This document shows positions 16,398 to 25,135 of a stretch of 39,885 bases of DNA, piece by piece. Each line of letters starts with the position of its first letter. Within the stretch, counting starts at the first letter, position 1. The DNA lies in assembly GCA_002170315.2 (NCBI GenBank), contig NHFA02000018.1, positions 5,182-45,066 on the forward strand, read 5' to 3'. The DNA is from Euryarchaeota archaeon TMED99 (lineage in GTDB: Archaea; Thermoplasmatota; Poseidoniia; Poseidoniales; Poseidoniaceae). The position numbers and the translations under genes are program-made. The notes beneath the pieces were generated by a model, which was not told the DNA's origin, searched no databases, and saw only the letters and a program-made list of their open reading frames with translations.

Positions 16398-16919
16398 ATG
16401 AGCGATGACAAAGTACTCCAAGGACCAATTGAAAAACTACGTAACGGCGACCTTGACGGAGCTATTGCGGAACTCGATGATTTGATGAGTTCGAATAAAA
16501 CCAATGCCGAAGTTCATCACATGTTTGCTGAGTTTGCGAACATGAAAAACGCTGATGCCCAAGATGATGTCATCCCTGGAGGTAAAATCATGATGGCTTA
16601 CAAGAAAGCCATGCAACTCGATGAAGAGAACATGGAATACATTGGCGACTTTGCCACATTTGCCCTTGAATGCCGCCGTATACCTGTTGCTGTGAAAGAA
16701 TTCCAACGCTATGCTCGCCGCCTCGAACTTGAAGACATCCCTGTCGATGAGGTCTTGTTCACTGCCAGTAGAAACATTGTCGATGCCATTGAAGTAATGG
16801 ACCCTTCGAAACAAAATCCGATGGTTCAACCTTGGCTCAAGCAGGCACTCATTTGGTCTGTTGGTGGACTTGGTTATTCACCTGAAGACGCCATAGAAAT
16901 GCTTCAACGCGAAGATTGA
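16398..16919 (+). CDS. TPR-like helical protein
   Basis: A 173-aa soluble, acidic, almost entirely helical protein. Residues 8-50 (LRNGDLDGAIAELDDLMSSN) and 65-115 (AYKKAMQLDEEN, then AVKEFQRYARRLEL) show the spacing of small and large residues expected of degenerate tetratricopeptide repeats. No catalytic motif is visible, so a protein-binding role is the most that can be inferred. The start is preceded by GAGGCGAT, close to the perfect ribosome-binding site, and the gene stands only 9 bases before truA. Co-transcription with truA is likely; a shared function is not implied. Confidence 0.75.
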   Translation: MSDDKVLQGPIEKLRNGDLDGAIAELDDLMSSNKTNAEVHHMFAEFANMKNADAQDDVIPGGKIMMAYKKAMQLDEENMEYIGDFATFALECRRIPVAVKEFQRYARRLELEDIPVDEVLFTASRNIVDAIEVMDPSKQNPMVQPWLKQALIWSVGGLGYSPEDAIEMLQRED

Positions 16920-16928
16920 GGTGATTGC

Positions 16929-17852
16929 ATGACGGACCAGAGCGTTCGTCTCGGTTTCAGAATTGGCTATCTTGGTGATGGATACCATGGCAGTCAAATT
17001 CAACCTGATGTCAAAACAGTTCAGGGTGAATTAATTCGAGTCTTTCGGAGTCTCAAGTGGCTTGATCGTTCCGCAAATGAGCATAATCTCGTCTTATCCA
17101 GCAGAACCGATGCAGGAGTTCATGTTCGTCTCAATGGAGGAACAGTTCACATCAGTAGAGATTTGTGGAATGCGCTCACACCACGGAAAATGGTTCGAGC
17201 ACTGGATGACAGGCTGCCAGAAGATATTGCTTTTCTCGATGTTCAAGAAGTCGATGAACAATGGAATCCGAGAATGGCGAATTATAGAGTCTATCGCTAC
17301 CGCCTTGAAGGAATTGAGTTTTGGAAATATCCGGGTGAAAAATTTACAAATTGGTTGAAAATGTTTGAAGGAACGTACAATGCAACCAATTTTGCACGAC
17401 TTGAAGAAGGTAAAAATCCGATTCGCACAATACATTCCTGTACGCCTTGGGTCGTTGAAGGCAGGACAATAGGTTTCGAGATTGTCGGTGAGGCTTTCCT
17501 TTGGAATCAAGTTCGAAGAACTGCTATGGCATTGCATCGGTTGTCTATAGGAGAGATTGCACCTGAAGAAGTAAAACGTGCCATTGAACATCCCGAAATC
17601 GAATGTGACTTTGGTGTCGCACCTCCTGACTGGCTCATACTTTGGGGAGTTGATTGGGATCTGATGCCTTTACCGAACAGGAGTGATGAGAAGAGGAGAG
17701 TTCTCACCGCACCACCATCAGGGCCTGCAGTTGAGAGAACAATGAGGAAAAGATGGAGACAAGGTGCCCGTCATGAGTTGAAAAATCTCTTGTACCAAGA
17801 GTGGGCGGAACTCGGAGAATTACCGATTGTTAAACACCGAACTGTCAATTGA
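16929..17852 (+). CDS. truA: tRNA pseudouridine synthase TruA
   Basis: The enzyme converts uridines in the anticodon stem-loop region of tRNAs (positions 38-40 in the bacterial enzyme) to pseudouridine. The catalytic motif SSRTDAGVHV with the active Asp lies near residue 62, and the later segments VYRYRLEG and FLWNQVRRTAMAL match the second half of the TruA fold. At 307 aa it is slightly longer than bacterial TruA, with a basic C-terminal tail (about residues 255-307). The ATG follows GAGGTGAT, a perfect Shine-Dalgarno. Its 3' end overlaps the convergent riboflavin kinase gene by 8 bases. Confidence 0.93.
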   Translation: MTDQSVRLGFRIGYLGDGYHGSQIQPDVKTVQGELIRVFRSLKWLDRSANEHNLVLSSRTDAGVHVRLNGGTVHISRDLWNALTPRKMVRALDDRLPEDIAFLDVQEVDEQWNPRMANYRVYRYRLEGIEFWKYPGEKFTNWLKMFEGTYNATNFARLEEGKNPIRTIHSCTPWVVEGRTIGFEIVGEAFLWNQVRRTAMALHRLSIGEIAPEEVKRAIEHPEIECDFGVAPPDWLILWGVDWDLMPLPNRSDEKRRVLTAPPSGPAVERTMRKRWRQGARHELKNLLYQEWAELGELPIVKHRTVN

Positions 17853-18372
17853 CCTGAATGGAAACGATATCATCGTCTTGAAGTGAGAGTTTTTCGCGCA
17901 AGAAAGCGCATGCAATGACTTCTACGACATCTGTATGTCGAGTCAAATCTGGGATGAGAATCGCACATTCTGTCGTTTGTCCACCTGATTCAAGTAATGC
18001 AGAAAAAGCGGTAGCGCCTCCAAAAGAGACTCCGTCTCTCAAAAAGCCTCGAATTCGGTGGGCCTCGTGCATTGATACATCGATTTGTGATGCAGAGGAA
18101 CGGTCTTCATCCGAGGCGTCTAAAGTATCGATGCCCGATTTTTTCCGCAATGCAATGTAATTGACCAAATCCTGCCCCTCAATGGCAAGATTGAGTGTTC
18201 CAGGCCATGCAGCCCCTCCAAGTAACGTTTTGAATTGTTCTTGGTAATGAGGTTGAGCCATGAAAATGTGTGCGCGACCCAACCCACTGCTTACGGTTCC
18301 AGTCAGGCGCATACCACGCCCAACAGCGCCCCCTTTTTGAGTGCATGTGTAGAGAAGGTTGGTTTCATCCAC
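17845..18372 (-). CDS. ribK: CTP-dependent riboflavin kinase (archaeal RibK, DUF120)
   Basis: The archaeal enzyme makes FMN from riboflavin using CTP rather than ATP. The motif MRLTGTVSSGLGRAHIFMA and the following AAWPGTLNLAI match the DUF120/RibK fold (M. jannaschii MJ0056 family), and the C-terminal VVEVIACAFLREKLSLQDDD corresponds to the conserved end. A roughly 25-residue Ser/Asp-rich insertion sits in the middle. The reported start is a GTG at 18372; an ATG at 18312 begins exactly at the conserved MRLTGTV and would give 155 aa. Neither has a strong ribosome-binding site. It is convergent with truA and divergent from the oxoamine synthase gene. Confidence 0.88.
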   Translation of the reverse strand: MDETNLLYTCTQKGGAVGRGMRLTGTVSSGLGRAHIFMAQPHYQEQFKTLLGGAAWPGTLNLAIEGQDLVNYIALRKKSGIDTLDASDEDRSSASQIDVSMHEAHRIRGFLRDGVSFGGATAFSALLESGGQTTECAILIPDLTRHTDVVEVIACAFLREKLSLQDDDIVSIQVN

Positions 18373-18426
18373 TCAAGCCCGAAAGAACTTGAACGGTGAA
18401 GCAGTGCGTGGGTATGAGGGGAACAA

Positions 18427-19608
18427 ATGCCAGGTGACATGTCATGGATGAAAACTCGATTTGATGAACTTTCGGAAAAATCTCTCCTTTGGGAACCCCC
18501 CACTTTGGAAAGCCCAAATCAGCCTCGATGTCGTATGGATGGAAAGCCAACAATCATGCTTTCAGCGAATAATTATCTCAACCTTACCACGCATCCAAAA
18601 GTCAAGCAAGCCATGCTCGATGCGACGATGAAATACGGTGCAGGAAGTGGAAGTGTTCGAGCAATTGCTGGAACGATGGACATTCATTTAGAAGCAGAAA
18701 AAAAAGTTGCTGAATTCAAAGGAGTTGAAGCCTCACTCATCTATTCTGCCGGCTACACCGTTAATGTTGGACTTATTCCTACTTTGGTAACTGGCCCTCA
18801 AGACGTCATCATAAGCGATTCACTCAATCATGGTTCGATTATTGACGGGGTTCGATTGACAAAAGCGAGTCGCGGCGTCTATGCACACAATGACATGGGA
18901 GAATTGGAAGCGGTTCTCAAAGCTCATGAAGGGGCAGGTCGAAAGTTGATCATTACCGATGGCGTCTTTTCGATGGATGGAGATATCGCACCCCTTGATG
19001 AAGTGACAAAATTAGCCGAAGAATACGGTGCTATGGTCTATGTTGACGATTGTCATGGAGAAGGTGTTTTGGGCGAAAAAGGTGCGGGAATCGTCGACCA
19101 TTTCAACCTCCAAGGCAAGGTTGATTTTGAAACAGGGTCCTTTTCCAAGGCCCTTGGAGTTCAAGGTGGGATTCTTGCTGGTAGTGAAATGACGCGAAAT
19201 CACGCTCTCAACCATTCACGTTCATGGCTGCTTTCAGGTTCACAACCTCCTGGTGTAGCTGCGGCTCAGAAAGCTGCAATTGAAGTTTTGATGGATGAAC
19301 CTGAACATCACGCACGACTTTGGGAGAATACCAATTACTTCAGAAAAGAGTTGCAATCTCTCGGATTTGATACGGGGGATTCTGTCACTCCAATCATTCC
19401 AGTCATGTGCGGTGATTCAAGCGTTGCAAAAGCGATGACAAAATCTCTGGGTGAAGAAGGTGTTATGGCGGGAGCAATCGTGTTCCCAATGGTAGCACGT
19501 GACAAAGCCAGAATCCGTACTCAAATGTCTTCAGGACTTCAGAGAGATGACTTGGACGAAGTACTTCGTCTGTTTGAAAAGGTCGGACCAACACTTGGTT
19601 TGATCTGA
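18427..19608 (+). CDS. Alpha-oxoamine synthase (glycine C-acetyltransferase/KBL-like)
   Basis: A 393-aa PLP enzyme of the family that condenses an amino acid with an acyl-CoA and releases CO2. The PLP lysine is in ETGSFSKALGVQGG; other family marks are NNYLNLTTHPKV, YGAGSGSVRAIAGT, DSLNHGSIIDG and YVDDCHGEGVLG. It most resembles 2-amino-3-ketobutyrate CoA ligase, but serine palmitoyltransferase and 8-amino-7-oxononanoate synthase share these motifs. No threonine dehydrogenase or biotin gene is adjacent to settle the substrate. The start at 18427 follows GAGGGG at good spacing; nearby in-frame ATGs at 18439 and 18448 lack one. Its stop is directly followed by the convergent membrane-protein gene. 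Confidence 0.85.
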   Translation: MPGDMSWMKTRFDELSEKSLLWEPPTLESPNQPRCRMDGKPTIMLSANNYLNLTTHPKVKQAMLDATMKYGAGSGSVRAIAGTMDIHLEAEKKVAEFKGVEASLIYSAGYTVNVGLIPTLVTGPQDVIISDSLNHGSIIDGVRLTKASRGVYAHNDMGELEAVLKAHEGAGRKLIITDGVFSMDGDIAPLDEVTKLAEEYGAMVYVDDCHGEGVLGEKGAGIVDHFNLQGKVDFETGSFSKALGVQGGILAGSEMTRNHALNHSRSWLLSGSQPPGVAAAQKAAIEVLMDEPEHHARLWENTNYFRKELQSLGFDTGDSVTPIIPVMCGDSSVAKAMTKSLGEEGVMAGAIVFPMVARDKARIRTQMSSGLQRDDLDEVLRLFEKVGPTLGLI

Positions 19609-20220
19609 TCATTCCGATTCAAGTGCGTTGACAACCGAGAGCAACTCCTCATCGCCATCTGTAATCTCTTCGATGTCATTCGATTCCTCATACAGGGGTA
19701 AGTCCAATGCTTCGAATGGATTGATACCATCTTCAAGTTGGCACAGTAATCTCCAACGGGGAGCCCATGAAAGATGGACATACATTGGGCCGGGTAATAG
19801 CAAAAGAAGCCAGATGAGACTTGCTGGGAAAGATACCATTTCAGTTTGAGAAATAGTTAACAAACCAAATCCAACAAAGGGCATTGGATAGAGAATGTAT
19901 CGAGGAGGGGTCACGGGGAACCGCTTTGAAATGCTTACAATAATCAAAGAAAACATCCCGAGAAGCAAGCAAGCAACCATGATGAGTGCAGAATGGAAGA
20001 TCCAATTACTGAACCAACTTGCCGAATCATTTCCAAATCGATAGGGTAGGAGCAGAGCAAGAGAAATCAAAAAACCGTAAAATGCGGCGATATTCGATGG
20101 ATGGGAAAGCCAAAGAGGCAATCGAGTGAAACGTCGAGAAAGTGAAGTTCCTAAGAGCGTCTCTCGTTCTTTCGAACCAAGAGCGTCAAGGTGACCTTGC
20201 CATCTTCGAGGAGATTCCAC
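19609..20220 (-). CDS. Unknown membrane protein, four hydrophobic segments
   Basis: A 203-aa protein not recognised as any family. Hydrophobic stretches lie near residues 43-60, 76-98, 107-124 and 130-147, followed by an acidic cytoplasm-like tail ending NALESE. The start is a GTG at 20220 with GGAGA just upstream. It lies 57 bases after the other unknown membrane-protein gene on the same strand, and both have acidic, Glu-rich C-termini, so they probably form one transcript and may act together. Its stop is immediately adjacent to the stop of the convergent oxoamine synthase. No function is proposed. Confidence 0.7.
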   Translation of the reverse strand: MESPRRWQGHLDALGSKERETLLGTSLSRRFTRLPLWLSHPSNIAAFYGFLISLALLLPYRFGNDSASWFSNWIFHSALIMVACLLLGMFSLIIVSISKRFPVTPPRYILYPMPFVGFGLLTISQTEMVSFPASLIWLLLLLPGPMYVHLSWAPRWRLLCQLEDGINPFEALDLPLYEESNDIEEITDGDEELLSVVNALESE

Positions 20221-20277
20221 ATTCTCCGGTAGAGGTGCAGCCTTTCAATGTAAAGGCTGAAATCGATAAAGAATCAC

Positions 20278-20928
20278 TTATTCTCGACGAAGTTTACTAA
20301 GAATGCCATCAGGTTCGATTTCAATCGATTGTTCTTCTTCAAACCACGATCGTTCAAGGAGACCTGAATCGTTCTTTTCTCGCTCCCGCGCCGATTCTAT
20401 CGAATCTTCATCTCCGTTTACCGCATCACGCAATGCAATGGCTTGATTGATTAAAATCACATATCTTTTGAGTGCCGGATGGTTTTGAGGTAAATGGCTA
20501 AAGTGCCCAAGAACCGCATAGGTGTCATCATCACGAATAAGCAGTGAGCCGCCCATCAATTCATCCGCAGTCAAGCGTACTCGACCCTCTCCAACATCCC
20601 CCCATAAACCATCAGAGAATTGAACCATAACAACGGCTTGGCCAAGTTCAAGATCGCCCATAAATGGATGATTCAAATTCACTGCTAAAGGAACTCTGAG
20701 AAGGGGTGATTGTCGATAGAGAAATACGCCTCCCAGAACTCCGAGAATGAACAGCGAAAGAGAGAATAATAAACTGGCGTTAATGGAGATAAAAAACCAT
20801 ACTCCTCCAACTAAAAGAGCCTCGAAAAGAACAAGCATTACGAAAAAACGATACAGGAAAGGGCGAGCGATTTCAAGTGAAATAAAACGTCGCATTTCGA
20901 CCGACAATTCACCTCGCTCTTCGGCCAT
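20278..20928 (-). CDS. Unknown membrane protein with two hydrophobic segments
   Basis: A 216-aa protein of no recognised family. Two hydrophobic helices at about 27-47 and 50-69 form an N-terminal hairpin, followed by a polar domain of mixed strands and helices (SDGLWGDVGEGRVRLTADEL) and a charged C-terminus ending SKLRRE. The topology suggests membrane anchoring with most of the chain on one side. The ATG at 20928 begins MAEERGELS. It is divergent from the DUF835 gene across 164 bases, which probably contain promoters for both. Co-transcribed with the 203-aa membrane protein by position. Confidence 0.7.
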   Translation of the reverse strand: MAEERGELSVEMRRFISLEIARPFLYRFFVMLVLFEALLVGGVWFFISINASLLFSLSLFILGVLGGVFLYRQSPLLRVPLAVNLNHPFMGDLELGQAVVMVQFSDGLWGDVGEGRVRLTADELMGGSLLIRDDDTYAVLGHFSHLPQNHPALKRYVILINQAIALRDAVNGDEDSIESAREREKNDSGLLERSWFEEEQSIEIEPDGILSKLRRE

Positions 20929-21069
20929 ACTGAACCATAGACTTGTCGTCTTTGAACTTCACGGTGCAGACTCAACAAGGCAAATGGCATACGGCTCAAA
21001 CAATCGACCTCCGAAACCCTCGTTCTCAGTTCATTCGAGCCGCACCTTTCAAGAAGTGTTCCGTAAGCA

Positions 21070-21086
21070 TCACCCCGTAGGGGTGA
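21070..21086 (+). promoter_or_regulatory. Hairpin enclosing the Shine-Dalgarno of the DUF835 gene
   Basis: TCACCCC-GTA-GGGGTGA is a perfect 7-bp inverted repeat with a 3-base loop. Its right arm, GGGGTGA, is the only good ribosome-binding site for the ATG at 21093, 6 bases away. In mRNA the site could be locked in a five-GC stem, so translation of this gene and the two coupled to it may depend on opening the hairpin, for example by temperature, an RNA-binding protein or a helicase. The structure is seen; the regulation is inference. Confidence 0.55.
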
Positions 21087-21092
21087 GAGAAA

Positions 21093-23105
21093 ATGGTAGA
21101 ACTGCCGCAGGGAGATGTGACAGAAGTTCGTCGAGGCGGCCCTGAATCTTTACGATTACTTTCTACAGATATGGCCCGTTTGGGGACCTCGGGATACATC
21201 CGTATTGAGCGAAGACCAAAGGAACAGATGCCCCGAATAGGTCACATCGCATTCTTGGAAGGAAAACCTATGTTCGCATTGCATGAAGCCGATGCAATCT
21301 CAATGTCTCTGGAAGCATTGCTGGATATTGAAAACGATGCTGCACTTCTCGATGCTTTACTCGCCATTCACGAATTATCCTTGCCTGACACATCTAACAT
21401 CCTTACCCTCTATCCTGAGGCACACTTTCAGATGGATGATGCTTCTGAAGCCAATGAAGAGAATCACCAGTGGTGGTCAAAAACCAATATTCGAACGAGC
21501 TCTTGGAAACGTGACGAACGATTACCCGAACTCGAAGCAGTGATTGAAGCACCCGAAGCGATACGACAGCGAAGTAAAGCACTCATGCAACGCCATGACG
21601 GTCTTGAAAAAATGTTGAGACCTGGTGATGCCTATTTCTTCGACTCTAACAATCCGGCTCCTCTGTTTAATCTCGCAGGCCACTTAGCGGTTCATGGGCG
21701 GCCACTGTTCGTTCTGGCACGGCACGATATCGAGGCACTCAACGTCGAGCATAACATTCCAATCGCATCAAGTTCATGGCTATCGCAAAACGGTGACGCG
21801 CGTTCAACGGACCCAGCACTGGAAACGATTCGACGACGTATTGATGCTTTCCTATGGGAAAACCTCCGAGCTGTTGTCGTCCTTGAAGGAATTGAATATT
21901 TGGCAAGCCTTCATGGAGATGCGAAAGTGGTCAATTTCCTGCGAGACATTGTCGACGGAGTTCGTCTTGAAGACCACCTGTTTCTGGCAACTGCCGACTT
22001 CAATGCATTCCCACTGACGACTAGAGAACATTTGTCGCGCTACATGTCGAATCTTGAGCCTTCTGTTCTTGAACACTGGAATCTCGAACCAGATCTCATA
22101 CTCGATCACCCGCTGTGTGCTCCACCAAGTGAAGAGGAAGGGAAGTGGATTGAACAACAATTGCAGCAAGCCATTTCCCCTTCAACATATGAGGAAATCT
22201 CGCCACAAGCTACTGTCTTTGGAACCATGGAAGGGGGAGTTGAATCTCCAGACTCCGACATTATTCTTGCTGCAACAGAGAATCTTGAAACAGTTGCTCG
22301 AGAATGGAGCCAACCGAATCCGAACCAATCTTTTGAACCCTCGACTCATGAAAATGAAGTTGAACCTCAAGCGGGCGAAGTTGCCGCTGAAACTGATGAT
22401 GACCTACCTGAGCATAAGGAAGAAATGACAGAACAACAAACTGAAAACGTTGACATGAATGATGCCTTACTTGAAGATACAACGTTTTCAGAAGAGCCTA
22501 CCTCAGAGGAATCGAAAGATGAGCCGGAGTCTCAGCGCACCAGTGAACCTGAGAAAAAAAGTGCACCACGTCCGGCTCAACGTGTTCGTCGAAAGAGAAA
22601 AAACGCTGGTGTTCGAAGAACTGCTCGTAATCAACAAGCCATTCAGGCTGCAGTTTTACATGCTGTTGAAGCAAAAGAGTTGAGTGAGATAGAAAGCCTT
22701 CGCTCAAGCCCTGTGGGCACATTTGCAAACTCACTTGAAGCATACGCTCAACGTCAAGATCAGGCGATTGAAAACATGCGCGCTCAATCTTCACCTCAAA
22801 GTGATTCTTCTCTGAACAACTCATCGATACAACTGAAGGACATTCAAGACATCGGAGTGAGAAAAGCACCGGCCCAAAAAGGTTCAATTGAATCGGTGAA
22901 AGGTCGGCGTCCAGTTCATACAGAAACACCACTCACCCCCCTTAGTGCCCGACCTGGCACTGCAAAGTCGGTTGAATCTAAACCCCTAAACCGTGAATCC
23001 GCTTCAAGAAAACAATCTGAACCTTCAATTGAAAACAAACTCAGCATTTGGGAAATCGAAGACCTTGAACGATTGAGAAAAGAGTTGGAGGAGGGGAAGA
23101 AATGA
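21093..23105 (+). CDS. DUF835-domain protein with long charged C-terminal region
   Basis: A 670-aa soluble protein. Residues 10-115 form a small domain (SGYIRIERR, then RIGHIAFLEGKPMFALHEAD) reminiscent of DUF4388/PatA-like sensory modules. Residues about 175-320 fit the archaeal DUF835 domain: LRPGDAYFF, RPLFVLARHDIE, SWLSQNG, then AVVVLEGIEYLASLHGDAKV and TREHLSRYM. The remaining half is low-complexity, strongly acidic around 390-480, then a basic patch PAQRVRRKRKNAGVRRTA near 488-505, and a final helical end. DUF835 has no established biochemical role. It heads a three-gene set in which each stop overlaps the next ATG, so it probably acts with the DnaA-like ATPase. Confidence 0.75.
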   Translation: MVELPQGDVTEVRRGGPESLRLLSTDMARLGTSGYIRIERRPKEQMPRIGHIAFLEGKPMFALHEADAISMSLEALLDIENDAALLDALLAIHELSLPDTSNILTLYPEAHFQMDDASEANEENHQWWSKTNIRTSSWKRDERLPELEAVIEAPEAIRQRSKALMQRHDGLEKMLRPGDAYFFDSNNPAPLFNLAGHLAVHGRPLFVLARHDIEALNVEHNIPIASSSWLSQNGDARSTDPALETIRRRIDAFLWENLRAVVVLEGIEYLASLHGDAKVVNFLRDIVDGVRLEDHLFLATADFNAFPLTTREHLSRYMSNLEPSVLEHWNLEPDLILDHPLCAPPSEEEGKWIEQQLQQAISPSTYEEISPQATVFGTMEGGVESPDSDIILAATENLETVAREWSQPNPNQSFEPSTHENEVEPQAGEVAAETDDDLPEHKEEMTEQQTENVDMNDALLEDTTFSEEPTSEESKDEPESQRTSEPEKKSAPRPAQRVRRKRKNAGVRRTARNQQAIQAAVLHAVEAKELSEIESLRSSPVGTFANSLEAYAQRQDQAIENMRAQSSPQSDSSLNNSSIQLKDIQDIGVRKAPAQKGSIESVKGRRPVHTETPLTPLSARPGTAKSVESKPLNRESASRKQSEPSIENKLSIWEIEDLERLRKELEEGKK

Positions 23106-25135
23106 ATGCTCGTCGAGAGAAGTTAGCCCTTGCCCTTGAATTGGCAAAGCAGCGACTTCATCAATCAGGCACAGGTATTGAACGGGTCCCAACACCTGCG
23201 AAGAAAGAAAAATCTCGGTCAAAATCAAAGATGAACAGATTACTTGGAAAGGATGTTCAAGACCAACGTCAAGGAACTCTCCTGCAGCGAACTGGAGTGG
23301 CTGAGCGGCCAACTTTTGATTTGGTAGCAGACAAAGTATTGGGTAAAGAGAGTAAACGAAGAACTCCAGCTCTCGATTTACAATCCAATGGAGATTCACT
23401 TTCAGACATTGCTGCACGAAGAATACGTTCCTTACGACAACGTACTTATGAGCAAATCGAAGATGTTATCGAGGAAGAAGAAAGTGGATTTTTAGGACTC
23501 GAAGAAGATGGACGACCTGTCTGGGAACGTATTTTGGATGAACAACGAGGGCGAGTAAGTCACGCATTAGCACCCGAAATAGCGCCCGTTGAAAGTTCAT
23601 CTCCATACCACCATGAAACCGTTCTACCTCTCGAAAATCAATGGCCGTCACGCTTGCGCTCGGACATCCGAATGAGTTTCAAACAATGGTTCACGACTGA
23701 AGAAAACATTCGTGCAACTCAGGCTGCAGAAGCAATCGTTGATTCACCCGGAGGACATCTCAATCCAATGCTCTTTATTGGGGCCTCAGAAACTGGACGG
23801 TCTCATCTTCTTCATGCAATTTCTCAAGCCATACTTCGACGCCAGGAAGGCGGCGTTTACTTACTCTCAGCAACTGATTTTTCAGGCATGAATACGTTAC
23901 CAAATGGTTGGCAAGATACACTCGTGAATGCACGGCTGTTGGCCATTGATGACATTCATGAATGTGCAGATAATGCAGACCTTGCTCATGAAATTGGAAC
24001 GATGCTTGACTACGCAGTTAACATGGGAGTTCACGTTTTGCTTTCCTCGAGTTCCGAACCCGACACATGGCCAACATCACGATTGTGGGAATTAACTCGC
24101 CATGCCGCAGCAGTTCATATCGGTGCTCCAAAAATCGCAAGTATGATTCTCTATGCACGGAATTTAGCTCAAAAGAAAGGGTTCATCTTTGATGATACAC
24201 AACTGAAAAGTATTGTTTTGCAAGATGACATCGGATGGCGGGCAACCAAAGCAAACTTCGATTTGGTCGCACTTGCGCTCAACTCAGGTCGTGAAATTCT
24301 TGACGGCCAAGATGTCCATTCGTTGCTCTCAAATCAATCAACCGAAGAGACAGAGGTCACTCCAATAGTTCGAGAAAAGGTAGAGGATATCGCAACTCGG
24401 TTGATTTCGACCGCCGTCGATACTGTTTACAGCGATACAGTTCATGGTGGAATCGATTTGTATTCCGAACTTCCGGAGATTGGAGATGATTCCTATCAGC
24501 CACCGGAGTTTGATGTCGAATCCATGAAGAAGCAAGCAGATGACCGGTACGCTGCTCATCTCAAGTTTGCTCTTGAAGACACGGCTCCAGCCGCACCTTC
24601 TGTTCTCGCATTGCACGAGCGAGACGAACATCTTATCACGCGCAAAGGCAAGATAGAGGAACGTGACTACGGAATTGCCGCAGACGTACTTACCGAATTA
24701 GACGAAGCCTTTGATTCTCAAATCAACGCCTTTGAAAAGGAACTACGAGAAAGTTCATTGCAACTGGCAAATATTGAAAATAAATTGGTGAATCTATCTG
24801 AGCGTACTCCTGATGCATCGATGGATGAATTGATTTCAATTGCTGATGAACTGCGTTCAATGGAACACAGTCTAACTGAATTTGACCCTGAACGCGAACC
24901 ATGGCCAGAAATGGAACCCGATGAAAGTTCCAAGAAGAATCGCCGTAAAGTAGGTCGTCGTAAGGCAAATTCAGCAGACAAAGCACTTGAAAGTCACGAA
25001 CCACAAGGCGAATGGAACATTGATGCACAGAGCGTTGATATGCTGGATCTACTGGAATCAGAAGAAGAAACCCGGTTGATTCGACTCGGGCGAATAAATC
25101 CAATTACAAAACTCGTCCTAGGTGAAGAAGAATGA
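23102..25135 (+). CDS. DnaA/Hda-like AAA+ protein with altered Walker A
   Basis: A 677-aa protein. Residues 1-185 are charged and mostly disordered. Residues 190-400 align by eye with the DnaA AAA+ core: F..W at 193-196, NPMLFIGASETGRSHLLHAI at 221-240 against DnaA NPL..GG.G.GKTHL.HAI, Walker B LLAIDDIHE at 279-287, a Sensor I-like LLSSSSEP at 313-320, an Arg-containing box II segment, and Sensor II arginine R380 in GWRATKANF. The Walker A lysine is Arg233. No DnaA domain IV DNA-binding motif is visible; instead there is a long acidic C-terminus with a coiled coil at about 530-600. The ATG overlaps the DUF835 gene stop and follows GGAGGAGGGG. DnaA is not the usual archaeal initiator, so a replication role should not be assumed. 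Confidence 0.78.
   Translation: MNARREKLALALELAKQRLHQSGTGIERVPTPAKKEKSRSKSKMNRLLGKDVQDQRQGTLLQRTGVAERPTFDLVADKVLGKESKRRTPALDLQSNGDSLSDIAARRIRSLRQRTYEQIEDVIEEEESGFLGLEEDGRPVWERILDEQRGRVSHALAPEIAPVESSSPYHHETVLPLENQWPSRLRSDIRMSFKQWFTTEENIRATQAAEAIVDSPGGHLNPMLFIGASETGRSHLLHAISQAILRRQEGGVYLLSATDFSGMNTLPNGWQDTLVNARLLAIDDIHECADNADLAHEIGTMLDYAVNMGVHVLLSSSSEPDTWPTSRLWELTRHAAAVHIGAPKIASMILYARNLAQKKGFIFDDTQLKSIVLQDDIGWRATKANFDLVALALNSGREILDGQDVHSLLSNQSTEETEVTPIVREKVEDIATRLISTAVDTVYSDTVHGGIDLYSELPEIGDDSYQPPEFDVESMKKQADDRYAAHLKFALEDTAPAAPSVLALHERDEHLITRKGKIEERDYGIAADVLTELDEAFDSQINAFEKELRESSLQLANIENKLVNLSERTPDASMDELISIADELRSMEHSLTEFDPEREPWPEMEPDESSKKNRRKVGRRKANSADKALESHEPQGEWNIDAQSVDMLDLLESEEETRLIRLGRINPITKLVLGEEE

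Noticed and set aside
23102-25135. Replication origin next to the DnaA-like gene
   Set aside because: No cluster of DnaA-box or ORB-like repeats and no AT-rich unwinding element was seen nearby, and no cdc6/orc1 gene is in the window.
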